This document shows positions 1-5,978 of a stretch of DNA of 6,258 nt, in pieces (within the stretch, counting starts at the first letter, position 1; each line of letters opens with the position of its first letter). Both the position numbers and the translations under genes were made by a program. Below the pieces are notes generated by a model that saw nothing but the letters and a program-made list of their open reading frames with translations, did not search any database and had not been told where the DNA came from. The stretch is from Pseudomonadota bacterium (lineage in GTDB: Bacteria > Pseudomonadota > Alphaproteobacteria > Caulobacterales > Caulobacteraceae): NCBI GenBank assembly GCA_023434265.1, contig JAEYTA010000046.1, positions 1 through 6,258 of the forward strand, in the 5' to 3' direction.

Positions 1-1139
<1,139 letters not shown>

Positions 1140-1144
1140 CGATT

Positions 1145-1188
1145 TTCCCTTGTCATCACGAGCCGGGAAGTCGAACCCGGATTGGGAA
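1145..1188. repeat. degraded palindromic intergenic repeat after clpB
   Basis: Nested inverted repeats are visible: outer arms TTCCC (1145-1149) and GGGAA (1184-1188), inner arms CCGGG (1163-1167) and CCCGG (1176-1180) around an 8-nt loop. There is no T-run, so it is a poor intrinsic terminator. The wording resembles short dispersed intergenic palindromes common in high-GC alphaproteobacteria (inference). The remainder of the clpB-to-J-gene gap shows no coding signal. Confidence 0.35.
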
Positions 1189-1234
1189 GGCAAGCGCAGC
1201 AAGAGGCGCGTCGCCCCTGAGGAAGCTTGGCTGT

Positions 1235-1251
1235 GCAAATGTTGCATTTGC
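1235..1251. promoter_or_regulatory. perfect 17-bp dyad upstream of the J-domain gene, candidate operator
   Basis: GCAAATG (1235-1241), spacer TTG, CATTTGC (1245-1251): seven paired bases with no mismatch, in an AT-richer patch 36 bp before the ATG at 1288. A weak promoter reading is possible, with TTGCAT (1242-1247) as -35 and TTGATA (1266-1271) as -10, 18-bp spacer. This would place the dyad over the -35, as expected for a repressor site. There is no T-tract for a terminator. The cognate regulator is unknown. Confidence 0.4.
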
Positions 1252-1287
1252 GGCCTGAGCAACCTTTGATAGCGGGCTGGGGGGCAC

Positions 1288-2904
1288 ATGCCATCAGCAG
1301 ATCACTACAAGACGCTTGGTGTCGCGATCGACTCCGAGGACGTCGTCATTCGAGCGGCGTACCGCGCGTTGATGATGAAGTATCACCCAGACAAGGTGGG
1401 CGACGCGCCAGCCGCTAAAGCCCGTGCCCAAGCGATAAACGCCGCTTACAGCGTCCTGTCTGATCCTGAACGGCGCGCCCGCTACGACGAAAAGCGCAGT
1501 GCTCGCAGCGGAAGGGGGCGCTCCTCGTCCGCGCCTCCGCCCCCGCCACCTCCGCCGCCCCCGCCATCTCCGCCGCCCCCGCCATCTCCGCCGCCCCCGC
1601 CCCCGCCACCCGGCGAGAGCCCAGCCACTTCCGGGAGTAAGTATGCTTGGCGACCGTCGAAAGAACTTTGGGTGGTGGCTGGGGTCGTTCTTTTTCTGAG
1701 CTTCGTTGCTGCAGCGGCAAACCAACAGGCTCCGAGGACCGCTTCACCTCGCTATTTGCCGCCTCCGGGTCCGGCACAACCTTCCCAAACTTCAACCGTC
1801 GTTGAGAACCTAAGCTTGGATCAGATGGTTCGGCATCGGATTAACGAGGGGCCCGAAGAGTATCGGGTTGGTGACCTCCTTCTCACGCTGTCCGCGCGGC
1901 CTGCAGGTGACTCAGACGCCGCGGTTCTGACTATCCGGACACCGACTGGACCCACCTTCGAAGTCGAGGGGGTCCCGGGATCTGCTGCCTATTCCGTTGG
2001 AGTGGGCGTGGGGCACCTGGACGAGAGCCGTTCCCTACAAGTGATTTTCACCACGTACTCTGGCGGCGCTCACTGTTGTACCCAAGTGCAGGTGGTCCAG
2101 CAGGTCGAACAACGATGGCGAGTTGTTGATCTTGGCCAGTGGGATGGCGATGGCTACGCGGACTGGCCGGTGGACCGTGATGGAGACGGCACGGCCGAGT
2201 TTCAGTTCCACGAGGGAAGATTTCTCTACGCATTTGCTTCTTACGCGGAGAGCTATTCCATTCCCAAGTTCCTTCAGATCGAGCGTGGGAGGGTCATCGA
2301 TGTCTCTACCCGCCGCGCATTGCGACCGCACTTCCTCGAAGCGATGCGGAGTGCCCAGCGTGAGTGCGAGCGCGGCGGGAACGGGGCTTGCGCCGCGTTT
2401 GTGGCAGCAGCAGCCAGGGCTGGGCAGTTCAACAATGCTTGGCGGGTAATGCTCCAGTTTTACAACCGCTACAGTAGTTGGGAACTACCATCTGCCTGTC
2501 GGCTGACGGCGCTAGAGAGCGAATGTCCTCTGGAAGAAACGGTTCGGTTTTCATCCTATCCGGAAGCGCTGCAGTGGTTCTTGGGCGACGTGGGGGTTAT
2601 TGCGCCCAGCTATCTTGCGCCGTCCTCAGATGATCAATCTGCGAGCTTTGACTGCATGGATGCTAAGAATGATGTGGAAGTCTTGATTTGCGGAGACTCC
2701 GATCTCCGTCGTCTCGATCGCTTGCTTGCCACTACTTATACACGTGCACTTGCCTTCAGTTTGGATCGAAATGCACTGACCGCAGCGCAACGTGAATTCG
2801 TCGTGGCCCGCAATGCGTTGCCTCCGGATAAGGCGGTAGTAACGGAGGCCTACCGCTCGCAGATAATGAGTCTGGACGCGCGGATACGCCAGGGAAGAAG
2901 CTAA
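1288..2904 (+). CDS. membrane-anchored J-domain protein with periplasmic SGGAHCC and LprI-like (DUF1311) domains
   Basis: A 538-residue mosaic. Residues ~5-70 form a J-domain with HPD at 33-35, which in this family stimulates DnaK ATPase. A 24-proline linker (83-108, two serines inside) follows, then a single hydrophobic helix (~127-144). The remainder should be periplasmic. It contains SGGAHCC (258-264) and an Asp/Gly-rich stretch (286-304) resembling Ca-binding DxDG loops. A cysteine-bearing segment (C360, C368, C404, C413) comes next, then an LprI-like tail from ~453 (SFDC at 453-456, IC at 467-468, AQREF at 500-504). All eight cysteines lie after the helix, which supports the topology. 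A second cysteine pair that I recall from typical DUF1311 domains is absent. The start is chosen because the J-domain begins at once and a GGGG run precedes the ATG. Base composition is lower in GC than flanking genes. J, helix and LprI calls are firm; client and role are unknown. Confidence 0.9.
   Translation: MPSADHYKTLGVAIDSEDVVIRAAYRALMMKYHPDKVGDAPAAKARAQAINAAYSVLSDPERRARYDEKRSARSGRGRSSSAPPPPPPPPPPPSPPPPPSPPPPPPPPGESPATSGSKYAWRPSKELWVVAGVVLFLSFVAAAANQQAPRTASPRYLPPPGPAQPSQTSTVVENLSLDQMVRHRINEGPEEYRVGDLLLTLSARPAGDSDAAVLTIRTPTGPTFEVEGVPGSAAYSVGVGVGHLDESRSLQVIFTTYSGGAHCCTQVQVVQQVEQRWRVVDLGQWDGDGYADWPVDRDGDGTAEFQFHEGRFLYAFASYAESYSIPKFLQIERGRVIDVSTRRALRPHFLEAMRSAQRECERGGNGACAAFVAAAARAGQFNNAWRVMLQFYNRYSSWELPSACRLTALESECPLEETVRFSSYPEALQWFLGDVGVIAPSYLAPSSDDQSASFDCMDAKNDVEVLICGDSDLRRLDRLLATTYTRALAFSLDRNALTAAQREFVVARNALPPDKAVVTEAYRSQIMSLDARIRQGRS
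1534..1608 (+). repeat. 18-bp tandem repeat encoding the polyproline linker
   Basis: The unit at 1552-1569 (CCGCCGCCCCCGCCATCT) is repeated exactly at 1570-1587 and partly from 1588. A copy with two differences precedes it at 1534-1551. It encodes P11-S-P5-S-P8. Unit length is a multiple of three, so copy-number change would keep frame while altering linker length. Proline runs this long normally need EF-P for efficient translation. Confidence 0.9.
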
Positions 2905-2954
2905 GGCGGCATTCCTGTCCTAAAGCTAACAGCAAGCACCGACCCCACCCTTTC

Positions 2955-3009
2955 GGCTGGCGCATCGCTTCGCTCTGCGAGCCTCAAGCCTTCTCCCGTT
3001 GGGAGAGGG
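2955..3009. repeat. REP-like double hairpin, possible terminator of the J-domain gene
   Basis: First hairpin: GGCT (2955-2958)/AGCC (2980-2983), then CGCA (2961-2964)/TGCG (2976-2979), with a 2-nt bulge. Second hairpin: CCTTCTCCC (2989-2997), loop GTT, GGGAGAGGG (3001-3009), nine pairs including one G-T. There is no U-tract. Two adjacent hairpins of this wording recall dispersed REP-type intergenic elements of Caulobacterales (family knowledge from memory). It may stabilise or end the upstream transcript. The 12-mer at 2970-2981 recurs at 3628-3639. Confidence 0.5.
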
Positions 3010-3042
3010 AAGCCGAATTCGCCCGCACGCGTTGCCTCCCCC

Positions 3043-3261
3043 ATGACCGACGCCGCTCCCGCCCCGACCCACGCCCAGCACGCCCGCCTCGACCTCCAGG
3101 CCGGCCCCGTCTCGCTGAAGCTGGAGGTCCGCGTCACCCCCGCCGGCCTGTTGGCCATCGGCGGCCTGGTCAGCGGCATCCTGCTGTCCACCGCCGTGCT
3201 GGTGTGGAGCGCCACCGCCGTGCCGCGCCGGCACCCGATCGCGGCGCGGCTGGGCCGTTAG
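3043..3261 (+). CDS. small single-helix membrane protein, unknown function
   Basis: A 72-residue protein that I do not recognise as a named family. Residues 1-33 are polar with a short amphipathic stretch (ARLDLQAGPVSLKLEVRV, 14-31). Residues ~34-57 form one strongly hydrophobic helix, and the tail is basic (RRHP near 62-65), suggesting that the C-terminus faces the cytoplasm. Coding is supported by strong G/C use in third positions, a sensible membrane-protein layout, and an end that meets the convergent gene exactly: its TAG (3259-3261) overlaps the opposite TAA (3258-3260). No Shine-Dalgarno precedes the ATG (a C-run lies there), so initiation may be leaderless or SD-independent, or the start may be wrong, although no in-frame start is visible close upstream. 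The REP-like hairpins lie just upstream. Confidence 0.65.
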   Translation: MTDAAPAPTHAQHARLDLQAGPVSLKLEVRVTPAGLLAIGGLVSGILLSTAVLVWSATAVPRRHPIAARLGR

Positions 3262-3617
3262 TCGGGATCCCCCAGCACCGGCATCACCTCCACCCCGTCG
3301 CAGGGGAAGATCGACATGTGCGGGTGCCCCTCGAAAATCCGCACCGCCGCCTCGTGGCTGTCCGCCCGCACCACCATGAAGACAGTCAGCAGGTTGACCA
3401 TGTCGGCCACCTCGCCGGCGTCGGAGATGCGTTTCGTCGGCCCCAGCGGGCCGCCGACGTAGTCGATGACGTCGGCGTGGGCGTCTTCCCACGCCTTGAC
3501 CGCGGCCACGCCCCGCTCGGCCGTGGCCGCCTGCTCGGCCTCGCTCATCGCCCGCCAGGCCCTCCATTTCGGGCCGGCCTTGTCGCTGGTGAACACCCCC
3601 AGATAGCGCCCGGCCAT
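3258..3617 (-). CDS. YCII-like (dimeric alpha/beta barrel) protein
   Basis: A 119-residue protein on the minus strand. Features matching YCII-type proteins are the GGPLGPTKRI segment in the middle, a hydrophobic strand followed by ADSHEAAVRIFEGHPH (an A-x-S-x-x-x-A helix leading to HPH), and a C-terminal strand with VEVMPV. YCII proteins form small ferredoxin-like dimers; a few are enzymes, but the role here cannot be assigned. The ATG at 3615-3617 is chosen because an AGGAGG (3628-3623) sits 5 nt upstream. The same frame stays open far upstream through the antisense-frame of the acyl-CoA synthetase gene, an effect of high GC and not a longer protein. It is codirectional with that gene (257-nt gap with the structured repeat) and convergent with the small membrane gene (stops overlap by 3-4 nt). 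Confidence 0.85.
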   Translation of the reverse strand: MAGRYLGVFTSDKAGPKWRAWRAMSEAEQAATAERGVAAVKAWEDAHADVIDYVGGPLGPTKRISDAGEVADMVNLLTVFMVVRADSHEAAVRIFEGHPHMSIFPCDGVEVMPVLGDPD

Positions 3618-3622
3618 GCCGT

Positions 3623-3640
3623 CCTCCTCGCTCTGCGAGG
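3623..3640 (-). promoter_or_regulatory. Shine-Dalgarno of the YCII gene partly inside a hairpin
   Basis: On the minus strand CCTCGC (3640-3635), loop AGA, GCGAGG (3631-3626) forms a perfect 6-bp stem. The SD AGGAGG (3628-3623) starts within its 3' arm, so three SD bases would be paired when the hairpin forms. The SD decides the start at 3617. Confidence 0.6.
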
Positions 3641-3661
3641 CCGGCGCCCGCGGGCGCACGG
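3641..3661. repeat. GC-only palindrome with flanking CCG/CGG
   Basis: GCGCCCGCGGGCGC (3644-3657) is a perfect 14-bp palindrome. CCG (3641-3643) and CGG (3659-3661) extend the stem with one bulged A. It abuts the SD hairpin directly and belongs to the same hairpin-packed spacer. Confidence 0.6.
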
Positions 3662-3664
3662 CTC

Positions 3665-3811
3665 CCCCTTCAATCCTTGCAGGCGAGGCTGCCGGACGGT
3701 CGGAGGGAGTCAAGGATGGCCTGCGGCCACCGCGCAGCGGCGCGCCCCTGCGGGCGCGTCCTTGACGCCCTCCGACCGCCCGGCGACGGTCCCGGCAAGG
3801 GACCGAAGGGG
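3665..3811. repeat. large inverted-repeat element with cloverleaf core, CIR-like
   Basis: Core arms 3691-3716 and 3759-3784 pair at 24 of 26 positions. Between them, with no unpaired base, lie three hairpins: TGGCC-TGC-GGCCA (3717-3729), CCGC-GCA-GCGG (3730-3740) and CGCGCCC-CTGC-GGGCGCG (3741-3758). Beyond a symmetric 10x10-nt internal loop the pairing resumes: CCTTGC (3675-3680) with GCAAGG (3795-3800), and CCCCTTC (3665-3671) with GAAGGGG (3805-3811). The left arm holds GAGTC (3707-3711), a GANTC site; its partner reads GACGC. Caulobacter intergenic repeats (CIR) were described as inverted repeats with a CcrM site in one arm, which fits; assignment is inference. No protein is credible here. 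Confidence 0.85.
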
Positions 3812-3816
3812 ACGGC

Positions 3817-3835
3817 CCGCTCCGGCGCGGAGCGG
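3817..3835. repeat. 8-bp stem hairpin flanking the cloverleaf element
   Basis: CCGCTCCG (3817-3824), loop GCG, CGGAGCGG (3828-3835), no mismatch. It sits at the position mirroring the CCTCGC/GCGAGG hairpin (3626-3640) on the other side of the element, so the outer hairpins may be part of one repeat unit. A further perfect 6-bp hairpin, GGTCCC/GGGACC (3788-3804), competes with the extended outer stem. Confidence 0.6.
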
Positions 3836-3858
3836 CCGATCGATGGCTGGAGGAAGCG

Positions 3859-3873
3859 GCCCCGGGCCGGGGC
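3859..3873 (-). terminator. hairpin immediately after the acyl-CoA synthetase stop
   Basis: GCCCCG (3859-3864), loop GGC, CGGGGC (3868-3873): a perfect 6-bp GC stem one base beyond the stop at 3875-3877. No U-run follows on the minus strand, so it may stabilise the 3' end or slow RNA polymerase, not act as a classical intrinsic terminator. Confidence 0.35.
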
Positions 3874-3874
3874 G

Positions 3875-5674
3875 CTAGAGCCGCGTCTCGCCGCTCAGGA
3901 TCGCCGCCCGCGCCGCTTCGCTGAGCCTGGTGTAGCCGCTCTTGCCGCCGCGCACGTAGATCGGCCCGTCGACCTGCTCCGGGTCGAAGCCCTGCGCCAC
4001 GAGGTCGACCTTGCGGTATTTGAAGGTGCCGGTCGTCTCGGCCGCCTTGATCAGGCGCACGAACACCGGGCGGGCGTAGACCGGCAGCTCCTGGTCGACC
4101 CAGTCGGCGAAGGCGCGGGCCCCGAACTTGCCGTCGACCACGAGGGCGACCATGCCGGCCTTGCCGTCCTGGCCGGGCACGGGGACGCCGTAGGCGACGA
4201 CCTCCTTGACTCCCGGGGCGTCGGCCAGCCGCTGCTCGACCTCGGCGGTGGAGACGTTTTCGCCCTTCCAGCGGAAGGTGTCGCCGATGCGATCGATGAA
4301 ATAGATGTAGCCCTCGGAATCCTGCTTCATCAGGTCGCCGGTGCGGAACCACCGGTCGCCGCGGACGAAGACGTCGCGCAGGATTTTCTTTTCGGACTCG
4401 GCGCGGTCGGCGTAGCCCGAAAAGGCGTGGCGGGTGTCGTCGCCGATCTGGCCGATGGCCTCGCCGACCTCGCCGGGCCGGGCCAGCTGGCACAGGCCGT
4501 CGGGGCCGCGCGCCGGCAGCTCGGTGTCGAGGTCGAAGCGCACCAGGCGGAAGTTGATCTGCTTCTTGAGGAACCCCGGCGCGCGGCCGATGGCTCCCGG
4601 CTTGCCGTCGAAGTTGAAGAGGGAGACGTTGCCCTCGGTCGAGCCGTAGAACTCGAGGATGTCGGGAATGGCGAAGCGCTTCTGGAAGTCGGCCCAGACG
4701 TCGGGCCGCAGGCCGTTGCCGAAGGCCAGCCGCAGCTTGTGGGCGCGCTCGTCGGCGTGCTCGGGGCAGTTGACCAGATAGCGGCACAGCTCGCCGATGT
4801 AGACGAAAAGGGTGGCGCCGGTAGCCTTCACGTCGGGCCAGAAATTGGTCGCAGAGAAGCGCTTGCGCAGAATCAGCCTGCCGCCGTTGAGCAAGGCCGG
4901 GCCGATGCCGACGAGGCCGCCGGTCGAGTGGTAGAGCGGCAGGACGTTGTAGGTCACGTCCTTCTCCGTCGCCGCCGTGGCCCCGGCGAAGGCGCGCATG
5001 TAGGTGCGCGCGCGGGCATGGGTGATCTTGGCCGCCTTGGGCAGGCCGGTGGTGCCCGAGGTGTAGATGAACAGGGCCGTGTCGCGGTTGGTCAGGCCGG
5101 CGCGGGCCGAGCGGGCGGGGCGCACCGAGGAGCCGCCGCGCACCGGCTTGTCGAGGCCGCGGCGTTCGTCGGCCTCGTCGGCGTCGGCGAGACCGAGCAC
5201 CCACAGCATCATGTTGCGCCCGACCAGCGGCCGCGCCTCCTCGACCTTCTTCCAGCAGTCCTCGTCGGTGACGACCTGGGAGGCGTTGGAGATGCTCAGG
5301 CAGTGGGCCAGGGCGTGGCCGGACAGGTTGGTGTTGATCAGGGCCGCGCCGACCCCGACCTTGGCGAAGCCCATCCAGGCGGCGATGTATTCGGCCCGGT
5401 TCAGCATCACCAGGGCGACGGTGTCGCCGCGCTTCAGTCGCCGGCTGACCGCCCAGTGGCCGAAGCGGTTGGCCATGGCGTCCAGTTCGCGATAGCTGAT
5501 GGCCCGGCGGTCGTCCTCGATGGCGATATGGTCGGGAAAGCGATCGACCGCTTCTTCCCAGTCGTCACAGACGAGCACCGGGCTGTCGAGTTCGATCGGC
5601 TTGATGCGGTTGAGCAGGCGGCGCAGGCCCTTCACGAAGCGCAGATCGCGCCGGATGTTCGCCACCAGACCCAT
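3875..5674 (-). CDS. long-chain acyl-CoA synthetase, FATP/very-long-chain type
   Basis: An adenylate-forming enzyme expected to activate long-chain fatty acids with ATP and CoA to acyl-CoA (599 residues, full length for the family). Motifs seen: AMP-binding loop YTSGTTGLPK (204-213), YGSTEG (343-348), RTGDL with Asp447, and the FATP signature from ~458 with IDRIGDTFRWKGENVS (460-475). The FKYRKVDL segment near the C-terminus is also present. The N-terminal NTNLSGHALAHC segment is also FATP-like. The ATG at 5672-5674 is preferred: GGAG lies about 10 nt upstream and family-like sequence begins there. The frame stays open to a TTG at 5740, which would add 22 unlike residues. Likely cytoplasmic or peripheral at the inner membrane, feeding beta-oxidation or lipid synthesis. 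The YCII gene lies downstream on the same strand. Confidence 0.93.
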   Translation of the reverse strand: MGLVANIRRDLRFVKGLRRLLNRIKPIELDSPVLVCDDWEEAVDRFPDHIAIEDDRRAISYRELDAMANRFGHWAVSRRLKRGDTVALVMLNRAEYIAAWMGFAKVGVGAALINTNLSGHALAHCLSISNASQVVTDEDCWKKVEEARPLVGRNMMLWVLGLADADEADERRGLDKPVRGGSSVRPARSARAGLTNRDTALFIYTSGTTGLPKAAKITHARARTYMRAFAGATAATEKDVTYNVLPLYHSTGGLVGIGPALLNGGRLILRKRFSATNFWPDVKATGATLFVYIGELCRYLVNCPEHADERAHKLRLAFGNGLRPDVWADFQKRFAIPDILEFYGSTEGNVSLFNFDGKPGAIGRAPGFLKKQINFRLVRFDLDTELPARGPDGLCQLARPGEVGEAIGQIGDDTRHAFSGYADRAESEKKILRDVFVRGDRWFRTGDLMKQDSEGYIYFIDRIGDTFRWKGENVSTAEVEQRLADAPGVKEVVAYGVPVPGQDGKAGMVALVVDGKFGARAFADWVDQELPVYARPVFVRLIKAAETTGTFKYRKVDLVAQGFDPEQVDGPIYVRGGKSGYTRLSEAARAAILSGETRL

Positions 5675-5728
5675 GTCCACGTCACTCCGTGTCTGAACGC
5701 CGCCGCCCTTGGTGATGAACAAGCGGGT

Positions 5729-5749
5729 CCCCCCGGTCAACCGGCGGGG
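5729..5749. promoter_or_regulatory. near-palindrome 55 bp upstream of the acyl-CoA synthetase start
   Basis: CCGGT (5733-5737), CA, ACCGG (5740-5744), extended on both sides by C-runs and G-runs (5729-5732 with 5746-5749) after one bulged C at 5745. The position suits an operator or a 5'-leader hairpin for the minus-strand gene. A GAATC (GANTC) site, 5750-5754, abuts it. Function is inferred only. Confidence 0.3.
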
Positions 5750-5921
5750 GAATCTCGCGGCCGGTTAAGCACGCTTTGCGGCGGGGCGTGGCGCCGATGC
5801 GGCGGTGACGCGAGGTCAGCTTCGCCGCCGCCGCGCCGCCGCACAGCCGCCGCCAACCGGCGCGGATTGGGCCCCAGCTGTGGCGGCAACGGTGTTTCTT
5901 CAGGGCTTTCCGTGATTTCGC

Positions 5922-5946
5922 GGAACCGTGGTCGGCGCGGGCGGTT
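5922..5946 (+). promoter_or_regulatory. EcfG/SigT-like promoter candidate within a perfect dyad
   Basis: GGAAC (5922-5926), 16-nt spacer, GGTT (5943-5946). The alphaproteobacterial general-stress sigma factor EcfG is known to use GGAAC-N16/17-CGTT, so one base of the -10 differs. The TSS would fall near 5953, giving a leader of about 25 nt with the SD. The elements lie in an 8-bp inverted repeat (CGGAACCG 5921-5928, CGGTTCCG 5942-5949), so the same match exists on the minus strand. It could also be an operator. Confidence 0.4.
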
Positions 5947-5950
5947 CCGG

Positions 5951-5970
5951 TCCTCCGACAATCCGGAGGA
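5951..5970 (+). promoter_or_regulatory. Shine-Dalgarno enclosed in a perfect 7-bp hairpin
   Basis: TCCTCCG (5951-5957), loop ACAATC, CGGAGGA (5964-5970). The 3' arm contains the GGAGGA Shine-Dalgarno (5965-5970), 8 nt before the ATG at 5979. The SD fixes the start. If the transcript includes 5951, the ribosome site is fully paired. Confidence 0.6.
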
Positions 5971-5978
5971 AGTTGACC

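Larger units (their letters stand above)
5675..5978. other. divergent intergenic region, 304 bp
   Basis: Separates the leftward acyl-CoA synthetase gene from the rightward membrane-protein gene and should hold both promoters. It contains the dyads and promoter candidate listed separately. The central part (about 5775-5880) is GCC/GGC-rich low-complexity sequence. A 74-codon minus-strand frame here (5737-5961, TTG start) looks spurious. I see no convincing housekeeping promoter for the leftward gene. Confidence 0.6.

Noticed and set aside
1163..1180. tRNA T-arm-like string on the minus strand (GGGTTCGACT)
   Set aside because: The T-stem does not close with a 7-nt loop and there is no acceptor stem, anticodon arm or D-arm around it.
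1534..1608. Short tandem repeat as a CRISPR array
   Set aside because: Direct adjoining 18-bp units with no spacers, inside a reading frame encoding polyproline.
3665..3811. Large inverted repeat as IS element ends or a MITE
   Set aside because: No transposase and no target-site duplication that I could see at the borders; a dispersed CIR-like repeat fits better, though a mobile origin is not excluded.
3204..3878. 224-codon plus-strand open frame
   Set aside because: Antisense to YCII and across the palindromic spacer; Arg/Pro/His-rich, no SD. The SLTPSDRPA peptide it shares with the minus-strand frame simply reflects the two arms of the inverted repeat.
3621..5204. Very long minus-strand open frame upstream of and in frame with the YCII gene
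   Set aside because: It is Arg/Pro/Gly-rich sequence lying in another frame of the acyl-CoA synthetase gene and the hairpin spacer; only the last 119 residues look like a protein and have their own SD.
5675..5740. 22-residue N-terminal extension of the acyl-CoA synthetase from TTG 5740
   Set aside because: Gly-rich start unlike the family, no clear SD before the TTG, and an ATG with GGAG upstream exists at 5674.
5737..5961. 74-codon minus-strand frame in the divergent region
   Set aside because: TTG start, Arg/Pro-rich low-complexity translation, overlaps the likely promoter region of the plus-strand gene; no family resemblance.
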